The notes beneath the pieces were generated by a model that saw only the letters and a program-made list of their open reading frames with translations, was not told the origin of the DNA and ran no database searches. Position numbers and translations under genes: made by a program. From Acidocella facilis ATCC 35904 (lineage in GTDB: Bacteria; Pseudomonadota; Alphaproteobacteria; Acetobacterales; Acetobacteraceae): a stretch of 64,000 nucleotides of DNA. The stretch covers positions 310,001 through 374,000 of the forward strand of contig NZ_JHYG01000002.1 of assembly GCF_000687875.1 (NCBI RefSeq), read 5' to 3'. Positions 27,579 to 34,791 of the stretch are shown piece after piece; the first letter of the stretch is position 1; each line of letters starts with the position of its first letter.

Positions 27579-28361
27579 TCAGCGGTTGAGTTCCGCCAGC
27601 GCCTGCGCGTGCAGCGCCGCATTGGCGCTGGCCAGCACTGAGCCGTCGCAGCCCAGCTTCAACGGCGCTCCGGCCCAATCCGTCACCACCCCGCCGGCGG
27701 CTTCGATCACCGGGCCCAAAGCCGCCCAGTCCCAGGGCTTGAGGTCATGCTCGGCGATCACATCGATCTGCCCGAGCGCCAGCAGCCCGTAGGAATAGGC
27801 GTCCCCGCCCCAATAGATCCGCTTGGCGGCATGGCGCAGCTGGTTGAAGCGGCGCACCGCATTGTCCCCGGCGCCGGCGATCATCTCCGGCGAGGTGGCG
27901 GAAAGCTCGGCCTGCGCCAGGCTCACCGTCTGGCGGGTGCCGGGCACACCGCCGAGCGCGCTGGAGAACCCGGCCGGCACACCGCGCCCGCCCCACCAGC
28001 GCTCACGGGTGATCGGCTGGTCGATGAAACCCAGCACCGGCACCCCGTCCTCCAGCAGGCCCAGCAAGGTGGTGAAGCTGGTGCGCCCGGTGATGAAGGC
28101 GCGGGTGCCGTCGATCGGGTCGGTCACCCACACATATTTGGCCTGCGGGTTATGCGCCGGAAACTCCTCGCCGATGATGCCGAAATCCGGCGTCGCTTCG
28201 GCCAGGGCGGCGCGCAGCACCTGCTCGGCCTTGCGGTCCGCGGCGGTGACGGGGCTTTCGTCGGATTTATCGTCGGCGCTCAGACCAATGCGGAAATAAG
28301 GGCGAATCACCGCCCCGCTGGCATCGAGCGCCGCATTGGCAATCGCAATCAGCTCCTGCAT
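27579..28361 (-). CDS. hisN: Histidinol-phosphatase, inositol-monophosphatase type
   Basis: 260 residues, metal-dependent phosphatase. Metal-site motifs: GEEFP near 65, DPIDGTRAFITG near 80 and KPWDWAALGPVIEAAGG near 210. GGDAYSYGLLALGQIDVIAEHDLKPWD (read as GGDAYSYGLLALG and DVIAEHDLKPWD) is the subgroup signature of the HisN branch, which removes phosphate from histidinol phosphate in alphaproteobacteria and actinobacteria. A general inositol phosphatase is the alternative. It starts 3 nt after the cytochrome gene stop and may share its transcript. Confidence 0.85.
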   Translation of the reverse strand: MQELIAIANAALDASGAVIRPYFRIGLSADDKSDESPVTAADRKAEQVLRAALAEATPDFGIIGEEFPAHNPQAKYVWVTDPIDGTRAFITGRTSFTTLLGLLEDGVPVLGFIDQPITRERWWGGRGVPAGFSSALGGVPGTRQTVSLAQAELSATSPEMIAGAGDNAVRRFNQLRHAAKRIYWGGDAYSYGLLALGQIDVIAEHDLKPWDWAALGPVIEAAGGVVTDWAGAPLKLGCDGSVLASANAALHAQALAELNR

Positions 28362-28364
28362 GGA

Positions 28365-29330
28365 TCAGGGCAGCTTGGCCGGGCTGGCCGCGTTCTGGTT
28401 CAGATAGGCAATCATATCCGCTCGCATCTGGTCGTTCTTGATGCCGGGATAGGCCATATGCGTGCCGGGTGCAAAGCTCATCGGGGCTTTCAGCCAGTCA
28501 TCCAGCATGGCGGGCGTCCAGGGCTTGCCGGCATGGGGTTTCACCGCGTCCGAATAGGCAAAGCCGGGTGCGGAGAACGCCTTGGCGCCGACGATGCCGT
28601 AGAGATCCGGCCCCACCCCGTTCGGCCCGCCGCTGGCGATGGCATGGCAGGCGGCGCATTGCTGGGCGAAGAGGGCCTTGCCCTTGGCCGGGTCCGCCTT
28701 GGCCAGCAGGCTGTTCAGATCCTCCGCCGGGGCAGAAGGCGCGGCGGCGGCGCTGGCGGCCTTGATCTCAGCGGCGCTGGGCAGCGCCACCGGCTGCGCG
28801 GCCAGGGTGCGCAGATAAGCGATCACGTCCGCCCGCGTCTGGGTGCTGTGGATGCCGCTATAGGACATGCCGGTGCCGGGCGCGAAATCGTTCGGCGCGT
28901 ACAGCCACTGGTTCATCTTGTCATAATCCCAGTCGCCCTTGGCCTTGCTCTTGACGGCGGCGGAATAGGTGAAGCCGGCATGGGCGAACATCGGCCCGCC
29001 GAGCACGCCATAAAGATTCGGCCCCACCCCATTGGCCCCGCCCGCTGTCAGCGTATGGCAGGCGGCGCATTGCTGGGCGACGAAAGCCTGGCCCTTGGCC
29101 ACATCCGCGCTGGCCAGCAGCGGCAGCACGCTCTCCGGCCCGCTGGGCGCTGGCGCGGTGGCCGGTGCGGCGCTGGGCAGGGCGGCCACCTGCAACGCCG
29201 CATGCTCTGGCGCCTCATCCGGGATGATGACATGGGCGATCCGGTTCGCCCCCCACAGCACCAGCCCGGCGGTCAGCACGCCGGCGGCGATTTTATTGAA
29301 AAACAAACCATCCTTGCCCGAATTCTGCAT
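28365..29330 (-). CDS. Membrane-anchored di-haem cytochrome c (duplicated CycM type)
   Basis: 321 residues: an uncleaved N-terminal anchor (IAAGVLTAGLVLWGANRIA), an Ala/Pro linker, then two class I cytochrome domains in tandem. Haem sites CAACH occur in QQCAACHTLTAGGANGVGP and QQCAACHAIASGGPNGVGP; Met ligands are in APGTGMSY and APGTHMAY. Most relatives in alphaproteobacteria (CycM/c552) have one such domain, so this is an internal duplication. Periplasmic electron carrier between the bc1 complex and an oxidase. Divergent from kdsB. Confidence 0.9.
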   Translation of the reverse strand: MQNSGKDGLFFNKIAAGVLTAGLVLWGANRIAHVIIPDEAPEHAALQVAALPSAAPATAPAPSGPESVLPLLASADVAKGQAFVAQQCAACHTLTAGGANGVGPNLYGVLGGPMFAHAGFTYSAAVKSKAKGDWDYDKMNQWLYAPNDFAPGTGMSYSGIHSTQTRADVIAYLRTLAAQPVALPSAAEIKAASAAAAPSAPAEDLNSLLAKADPAKGKALFAQQCAACHAIASGGPNGVGPDLYGIVGAKAFSAPGFAYSDAVKPHAGKPWTPAMLDDWLKAPMSFAPGTHMAYPGIKNDQMRADMIAYLNQNAASPAKLP

Positions 29331-29469
29331 GGTTTTCCCCAGGTTCGTGTTTTGGACTTCTAGTCTGGACGTTGTTGCCCCAGCACTCCCTGTCGCTTTG
29401 CCGTGGCGTATTGCCCTTAGGCGTAGAGGGAATTAGGCAGGGCGGCAAGCAGACAAGAGGGCCAGGCTT

Positions 29470-30198
29470 TTGAATCCCATCGTTTTGATCCCCGCGCGTT
29501 TCGGCTCCACCCGCCTGCCGGGCAAGGTGCTGGCCGATATCGGCGGCAAACCGATGATCGCGCATGTGCTGGACCGCGCGCTGAGCGCCGGGCTCGGCCC
29601 TGTCGCGGTGGCCTGCTGTGAGGCGCAAGTGGCTGAAGCGGTTGAGAAAGCCGGGGGCATCGCGGTGATGACGGACCCGGATCTGCCCTCCGGCTCGGAC
29701 CGTATCTGGGCGGCGCTGCGCCGCCTCGACCCGGCGGGCGCGCATGATGTCATCGTCAATCTGCAAGGCGATCTGCCTTCGATCGACCCGTCCTATCTTG
29801 CAACAGTGGTGAAGCCACTGGCGCAGGGGTTCGATATCGGCACGCTGGTCGCGCCGATCACCACCGAGGCCGAGCGCGACGCGCCCTCCGTGGTCAAATG
29901 CGCCTGCGCCTTTCCGGGGGATACCGAGGTCAGCCCGGCTTTGTATTTCTCCCGCCATCTGATCCCCTCCGGCGAGGGGCCGCATTGGCATCATATCGGC
30001 ATCTACGCCTATCGCCGCGCCGCCCTTGAGCGCTTCGTCGCACTGCCGCCCTCGCCGCTGGAGCTGCGCGAGAAGCTGGAGCAGCTGCGGGCGCTGGAAG
30101 CGGGCTTGCGCATCGGCGCCGCGCGCGTGGCGCAGGCGCCGTTCGGCGTCGATACTCCAGAAGATCTAGACCGCGCCAGGGAGGCGCTTTGCCAATGA
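29470..30198 (+). CDS. kdsB: 3-deoxy-manno-octulosonate cytidylyltransferase
   Basis: 242 residues; activates KDO as CMP-KDO for lipopolysaccharide core synthesis. N-terminal nucleotide motif VLIPARFGSTRLPGK, then DPDLPSGSDRIWAAL and VVNLQGDLP-type segment IVNLQGDLPSIDP. Start codon is TTG at 29470 (LNPIVLIPAR read as MNP), since no ATG or GTG is available before the conserved motif. Its TGA overlaps the pheA ATG, in the order cycM-kdsB-pheA that is common in this class. Confidence 0.95.
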   Translation: MNPIVLIPARFGSTRLPGKVLADIGGKPMIAHVLDRALSAGLGPVAVACCEAQVAEAVEKAGGIAVMTDPDLPSGSDRIWAALRRLDPAGAHDVIVNLQGDLPSIDPSYLATVVKPLAQGFDIGTLVAPITTEAERDAPSVVKCACAFPGDTEVSPALYFSRHLIPSGEGPHWHHIGIYAYRRAALERFVALPPSPLELREKLEQLRALEAGLRIGAARVAQAPFGVDTPEDLDRAREALCQ

Positions 30199-31034
30199 GC
30201 CTGATCGCCTTCCAGGGCATGCCTGGCGCCTATTCGGACCTCGCTTGCCGTACCGCCTTTCCGGGGGCCGCCACCCTGCCGTGTGAGAGTTTCCAGGCGG
30301 CGATGGCGGCGGTGCGCGAGGGCCGGGCGGATCTCGCCATGCTGCCGCCGGAGAACTCCATCGTCGGCCGGGTGGGGGACATGCACGCGCTGCTGCCCGA
30401 TTCCGGCCTCTCGATCATCGGCGAGACGTTTTTGCGCGTCGAGCATTGCCTGCTCGCCCCGAAGGGCACGCGGATTTCCGACATCAAGCGCATCCATTCG
30501 CATCCGGTGGCTTTGGGCCAGGTGAAGCGGCTGATCGCCGAGCTGGGCGCGACCGCCGTGGTGGAATATGACACCGCCGGGGCGGCGGAGATCATCGCCA
30601 AACTCGACAGCAAGGCGGATGCCGCGATCGCTTCCTCGCTGGCGGGCGAGATGTACGGGCTGGAGATTTTGCGCCGTAATGTCGAGGACGAGGCGCATAA
30701 CACCACCCGCTTCTACATCATGGCCCGCGAACCGCTGCCGGTGGAGCCGGAAACGCCGGGGCTGATGACGACCTTCGTGTTCAATGTCCGCAACGTGCCG
30801 GCCGCACTCTACAAGGCGCTGGGCGGGTTCGCGACCAATGGCGTGAACATGACGCGGCTGGAGAGCTACATGGTGAATGGCAGCTTCACCGCCACCCAGT
30901 TCCTGGCCGAGGTCGAGGGGCACCCGGCGCAGAGCGGGCTGCAACATGCGTTCGAGGAGCTGGGTTTTTTCTGCACGGACTTCAAAGTCCTGGGTACGTA
31001 CAAGATGGACCCGTATCGCCTCGCGCACGGGTAA
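30195..31034 (+). CDS. pheA: Prephenate dehydratase
   Basis: 279 residues from ATG 30195 (MSLIAFQGMPGAYSDLA). Makes phenylpyruvate from prephenate in phenylalanine synthesis. Catalytic region DLAMLPPENSIVGRVGD and the essential TRF motif in NTTRFYIM. A C-terminal ACT domain (about 190-275, FVFNVRNVPAALYKALGGF and NMTRLESYMV) implies feedback inhibition by phenylalanine. No chorismate mutase part, so the mutase must be separate. ATGA overlap with kdsB. Confidence 0.96.
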   Translation: MSLIAFQGMPGAYSDLACRTAFPGAATLPCESFQAAMAAVREGRADLAMLPPENSIVGRVGDMHALLPDSGLSIIGETFLRVEHCLLAPKGTRISDIKRIHSHPVALGQVKRLIAELGATAVVEYDTAGAAEIIAKLDSKADAAIASSLAGEMYGLEILRRNVEDEAHNTTRFYIMAREPLPVEPETPGLMTTFVFNVRNVPAALYKALGGFATNGVNMTRLESYMVNGSFTATQFLAEVEGHPAQSGLQHAFEELGFFCTDFKVLGTYKMDPYRLAHG

Positions 31035-31037
31035 AAC

Positions 31038-31068
31038 AAAAAACCCGGCCTATATGGCCGGGTTTTTT
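31038..31068 (+). terminator. Intrinsic terminator after pheA
   Basis: Stem AAAAAACCCGGCC/GGCCGGGTTTTTT with a 5-nt loop, starting four bases behind the pheA stop and ending in a T-run. Strong rho-independent terminator, symmetric enough to act both ways. Confidence 0.9.
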
Positions 31069-31090
31069 CGCGACAAGGCGTTGATGGCGT

Positions 31091-31130
31091 CCCGATGACG
31101 GCGCGGCGCAGCCGCGCCGTCTGAATCGGG
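31091..31130. terminator. Long hairpin downstream of rho
   Basis: Nested stem: CCCGAT/ATCGGG outside and GACGGCGCGGC/GCCGCGCCGTC inside with a GCA loop and a 3-nt bulge. It lies 13 nt behind the rho stop on the minus strand. There is no T-run, so it may stabilise the 3' end rather than terminate on its own. Confidence 0.5.
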
Positions 31131-31142
31131 CCGCCGCTTTGT

Positions 31143-32417
31143 TTAAGTATTCATCGCCTCGAAGAAATCGTTGTTGCTCTTCGAGTATTTCAGCTTATCG
31201 AGCAGGAACTCCATCGCATCCGTCGTCCCCATCGGGTTCAGAATGCGGCGCAGCACCCACATCTTCGACAGCACCGCCTTCTCCACCAGCAGCTCTTCCT
31301 TACGCGTGCCGGACTTGGTGATGTCGATCGCTGGGAAGGTGCGCTTGTCGGAGAGCTTGCGGTCCAGGATCAGCTCGGCATTGCCGGTGCCCTTGAACTC
31401 TTCGAAAATCACCTCGTCCATGCGCGAACCGGTATCGATCAAGGCGGTTGCGATGATGGTCAGCGAGCCGCCTTCCTCGATATTACGCGCCGCGCCGAAG
31501 AAGCGCTTCGGGCGCTGCAGGGCGTTGGCATCCACACCGCCGGTCAGCACCTTGCCGGATGAGGGCACCACGGTGTTGTAGGCGCGCGCCAGGCGGGTGA
31601 TGGAATCCAGCAAAATCACCACGTCGCGCTTATGCTCGACCAGGCGCTTGGCCTTCTCCAGCACCATCTCGGTCACCTGCACGTGGCGCGAGGCCGGCTC
31701 GTCGAAGGTGGAGGCCACCACCTCGCCGCGCACGGAGCGCGCCATGTCGGTCACTTCCTCCGGCCGCTCATCGATGAGCAGCACGATCAGGAACACTTCC
31801 GGATGGTTGGCGGTGATCGAGGCGGCGATGTTCTGCAGCATCACGGTCTTGCCCGTGCGCGGCGGGGCGACCACCAGGGCGCGCTGGCCCTTGCCGATCG
31901 GCGCCACCAGGTCGATCACCCGGCCGGTGACTTCCTTCTGCTGGCCCTTCACGGTCGGCTCCGGCGCTTCCACTTCCATGCGCAGGCGCGAGGTCGGGTA
32001 GAGCGGGGTGAGATTGTCGAAATTGATGCGGTGCTTCACCGCCTCCGGCGACTCGAAATTGATCTTTTCGACATTTACCAGGGAGAAATAACGCTCGCCT
32101 TCCTTGGGGGCGCGGATCTCGCCATCCACAGTGTCGCCGGTGCGCAGGCCATAGCGGCGCACCTGCTGCGGGGAGACGTAGATATCGTCCGGGCCGGGGA
32201 GGAAGTTGGCCTCGGGGTTGCGCAGGAAGCCAAACCCGTCGGGCAGGATTTCCAGCGTGCCATCACCGTGAATCGCCTGCTCGTTCTCGGCATGGGCTTT
32301 CAGGATGGCGAACATGATCTCCTGCTTGCGCAGGGAGGAGGCGTTTTCGACCTCCAGCTCCTCAGCCAGGGCCAGGAGGTCGGTCGGGGATTTTGCCTTT
32401 AATTCGGCGAGATGCAT
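31143..32417 (-). CDS. rho: Transcription termination factor Rho
   Basis: 424 residues, hexameric RNA-dependent ATPase. N-terminal Rho-N helix bundle ([20 protein letters not shown]), cold-shock RNA-binding domain with [22 protein letters not shown] (read as GFGFLR then DDIYVS), Walker [11 protein letters not shown], Walker [14 protein letters not shown] and the Q/R-loop region down to [12 protein letters not shown]. Length standard; no inserted prion-like or Arg-rich segment. Its 160-nt leader contains a GC hairpin (near 32448-32465). Confidence 0.97.
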   Translation of the reverse strand: MHLAELKAKSPTDLLALAEELEVENASSLRKQEIMFAILKAHAENEQAIHGDGTLEILPDGFGFLRNPEANFLPGPDDIYVSPQQVRRYGLRTGDTVDGEIRAPKEGERYFSLVNVEKINFESPEAVKHRINFDNLTPLYPTSRLRMEVEAPEPTVKGQQKEVTGRVIDLVAPIGKGQRALVVAPPRTGKTVMLQNIAASITANHPEVFLIVLLIDERPEEVTDMARSVRGEVVASTFDEPASRHVQVTEMVLEKAKRLVEHKRDVVILLDSITRLARAYNTVVPSSGKVLTGGVDANALQRPKRFFGAARNIEEGGSLTIIATALIDTGSRMDEVIFEEFKGTGNAELILDRKLSDKRTFPAIDITKSGTRKEELLVEKAVLSKMWVLRRILNPMGTTDAMEFLLDKLKYSKSNNDFFEAMNT

Positions 32418-32576
32418 GGGGAACCAGAGATCCAGTGACAGGAAACGCTGCGGCGGAAGGCCGCGGCTTTATGGTCAAAATGAGATTTACATGCGGCCGA
32501 GGACCGGCGCAGGGACGTGAACGTCCTGACGCTGTAATGGGGATTCGCACGCCCGCCGTCAAGACAGGCGTGGAAA

Positions 32577-33035
32577 TTAGCGTTTTTCCAGTGCCTCGCG
32601 GGCTGCCGTCGCCAGCACGTCGGCGCGCTCATTCATCGCATTGCCCGAATGGCCCCGCACCCAGAGCCATTCGATGCTGTGCGGCTTCGCCGCCTCCAGG
32701 ATCAGCTTCCAGAGATCCATATTCTTCACCGGGTCGCCGGTGGAGGAGCGCCAGTTCTTGCGCACCCAGCCCTGATGCCAGCGTGTGATGCCGTTTTTCA
32801 GATATTCGGAATCGGTGTGCAGCTTCACCGTGCAGGGGCGCTTGAGCGCGCTCAGCGCCTCTGCGGCCGCCGTCAGCTCCATGCGGTTATTGGTGGTGTC
32901 CGCATCCCCGCCGGAGAGCTCCTTCACCACCTCGCCGAATTTCAAGATCGCCGCCCAGCCGCCCGGGCCCGGATTGGGCTTGCAGCCGCCATCGGTCCAG
33001 ATTTCAACGATCCGTGCCTCGTCCTCAGAGCCCAT
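32577..33035 (-). CDS. rnhA: Ribonuclease HI
   Basis: 152 residues, removes RNA from RNA-DNA hybrids. The four catalytic acids are in WTDGGCKPNPGPGGW (Asp), MELTAAAEAL (Glu), LHTDSEYL (Asp) and NERADVLA (Asp). Length normal. Its start overlaps the end of thrB by 11 bp; the thrB-rnhA pair is a common alphaproteobacterial arrangement. Confidence 0.96.
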   Translation of the reverse strand: MGSEDEARIVEIWTDGGCKPNPGPGGWAAILKFGEVVKELSGGDADTTNNRMELTAAAEALSALKRPCTVKLHTDSEYLKNGITRWHQGWVRKNWRSSTGDPVKNMDLWKLILEAAKPHSIEWLWVRGHSGNAMNERADVLATAAREALEKR

Positions 33036-33984
33036 AGGCGCCCGCCCCCGAGACCGCGAAATGGAAGCGCAGCCGCCGGTAATAATCCAGCGGGTCTTTC
33101 GGCGTCACCAGGGCCGCCGGGGCGCGGTTCAGCCAGTCATAGAGCCGGGTGAGCAGGAAGCGGATCGCCCCGCCGCGTGCGAGCACCGGCAGCGCTTCGA
33201 TCTCCGCCTGGGAAAGCGGGCGCACCGACTGATAACCCCGCAGTAAGGCCCGCGAGCGGGTGACGTTCAGCTCGCCCGGCGTCTCGAAGCACCAGGCATT
33301 CAGGCAGATCGCGATGTCGTAAGCGAGGATGTCCGTGCAGGCGAAGTAGAAATCGATCAACCCGGAAATTTCGCCATTGAGGAAGAACACGTTGTCGGGG
33401 AAGAGATCGGCATGGATTTGCCCGGTGGGCAAACCCTGCGGCCATTCGGCCTGGATGCGCCCCAGCCAGCCTTGCAGCTCCGCCCCCAGCCCGCCCAGTA
33501 CGCTATCGGCCTGGGGCAGACTCTTCTCCAGCAGCGGCCCCCAGGCCTCCGGGCCGAGCCCGTTGCGCCGGGTCATGCCGAAGCCCTCGCCGGCCAGATG
33601 CAGCCTGGCCAGCGCCGCACCCAGCGGGGCGCAATGCTCCAGGCGGATCTGGCGCGGCCAGACCCCGGGCAGGAAGGTGGTGATGGCGGCCATCTTGCCT
33701 GCCAGCTCCTGCAGATTGCGCCCATCGCGCCCGCGCACCGGCAGCGGGCAGGAGAGGCCGCGTTCGCGCAGATGCTCCATCAGCCCGAGGAAATAGGGCA
33801 GATCCTCCTTATTCACCCGTTTTTCGTAGAGGGTGAGGATGAAATCCCCGGCGCTGGTCTTCAGCGCGTAATTGCTGTTCTCCACCCCTTCGGCAATGCC
33901 ACGGAAGGCGGTGAGGGTGCCGATGTCATAAAGTGTGAGAAACGCGCTCAGCGCCTCGTCGGTGACTTCCGTGTAAACTGCCAT
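33025..33984 (-). CDS. thrB: Homoserine kinase, APH-fold type (ThrB2)
   Basis: 319 residues; phosphorylates homoserine for threonine synthesis. N-terminal MAVYTEVTDEALSAFL and AEGVENSNYAL, catalytic loop GQIHADLFPDNVFF and GLIDFYFACTDILAYDIA, the choline-kinase-like pattern of the alphaproteobacterial ThrB rather than the GHMP type. Homoserine dehydrogenase (hom) is about 19 kb away at 52.4 kb. Coupled with rnhA by overlap. Confidence 0.94.
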   Translation of the reverse strand: MAVYTEVTDEALSAFLTLYDIGTLTAFRGIAEGVENSNYALKTSAGDFILTLYEKRVNKEDLPYFLGLMEHLRERGLSCPLPVRGRDGRNLQELAGKMAAITTFLPGVWPRQIRLEHCAPLGAALARLHLAGEGFGMTRRNGLGPEAWGPLLEKSLPQADSVLGGLGAELQGWLGRIQAEWPQGLPTGQIHADLFPDNVFFLNGEISGLIDFYFACTDILAYDIAICLNAWCFETPGELNVTRSRALLRGYQSVRPLSQAEIEALPVLARGGAIRFLLTRLYDWLNRAPAALVTPKDPLDYYRRLRFHFAVSGAGAYGL

Positions 33985-34029
33985 GCCGCGCTAGATGACC
34001 GGGGATAAAAATTCTGGCAAGGGAGGGCC

Positions 34030-34629
34030 ATGAAAGATTTCCGGTCCGTCCTCGCGCCCGCCGCGGCGCTGCTCTCCTTGCTGGCCCTCGCCGCGTGCGG
34101 CGGTGGCGGCGACAAGCACCCCGACACCGCCTCGGCCGACGCCACCCCGGCCGACGGCGCCGCCCCGGACCCGACCAAATTCTGCCCGCAAGTGGCGGTG
34201 CTGCAGCAGGCCCAGACCGTGACCCTGTTCGAGCCCGGCCGCAGCGATGTGGCGGGGCAGATCTCGACCGGGCGGATCACCGGCGTCTCCGGCGCCTGCA
34301 CCACCATGACGAAGAAGCAGCAGAAACTGCTGCAGGTGAAATTCACCGCCAGCTTCCTCACCGATAACGGCCCGGCCAATCACGGCCAGCCGGTGAGCCT
34401 GCCCTGGTTCGTGGCGATCACCCAGGGCGATCAGATCATCCAGAAGCAGGACTACACCGCCACGCTCAAATTCGACGGCAATATGAGCACCACGGCGCTG
34501 ACCAGCAAACCGATCAAGATCGTGCTGCCGCAGGAGCAGCAGAGTGCGGATGTGCAGGTGCTGGTCGGGTTCGAGATGACGCCGGAGCAGCTCGCCTATG
34601 CCCAGGCGCATCCGAGCGCGATGCCCTGA
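34030..34629 (+). CDS. Lipoprotein of unknown function
   Basis: 199 residues. Signal peptide with lipobox LAAC at residue 24, then a GGGG and Asp/Ala/Pro-rich spacer, so it is lipid-anchored, probably to the outer membrane. The folded part (about 55-190) has beta-rich text: VTLFEPGRSDVAGQISTGRI, TGVSGACTTM, VKFTASFLTDNGP, PLVS-type VSLPWFVAITQGDQII. Similar lipoproteins occur across Acetobacteraceae and Rhodospirillales without known role. AAGGGAGG precedes ATG. Confidence 0.8.
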   Translation: MKDFRSVLAPAAALLSLLALAACGGGGDKHPDTASADATPADGAAPDPTKFCPQVAVLQQAQTVTLFEPGRSDVAGQISTGRITGVSGACTTMTKKQQKLLQVKFTASFLTDNGPANHGQPVSLPWFVAITQGDQIIQKQDYTATLKFDGNMSTTALTSKPIKIVLPQEQQSADVQVLVGFEMTPEQLAYAQAHPSAMP

Positions 34630-34669
34630 GCCGGCCTTTTCAGGGCCGGATATCGAGAATCCCGGCCCC

Positions 34670-34771
34670 AGAGCCTCAAGCTTTTAGCTTGATGCTCTGG
34701 GTTTTGTTTTGGCGAGCAATTTCATGTGTTTATCTTGACTCTGGCGCGTCAACCTAAACACAGATTGCTCT
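34670..34771 (-). repeat. Paired-hairpin intergenic repeat, copy R2
   Basis: 102 bp, AGAGC...GCTCT ends. Left hairpin TCAAGC/GCTTGA with loop TTTTA inside AGAGC/GCTCT; linker GTTTTGTTTTGGC; right hairpin with outer arms GAGCAAT/ATTGCTC, inner TGTGTTTA/TAAACACA and TTGAC/GTCAA with two mismatches between. The reverse complement aligns with R1 and R6. Lies between the lipoprotein gene and the fused kinase/phospho-lyase gene, both ending here. Confidence 0.85.
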
Positions 34772-34791
34772 GAAAATTTTTACAAAGCGTA

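Noticed and set aside
30189-31034. Attenuator or leader peptide for pheA
   Set aside because: pheA starts inside the kdsB stop codon, so there is no leader room; no Phe-rich short frame was found.
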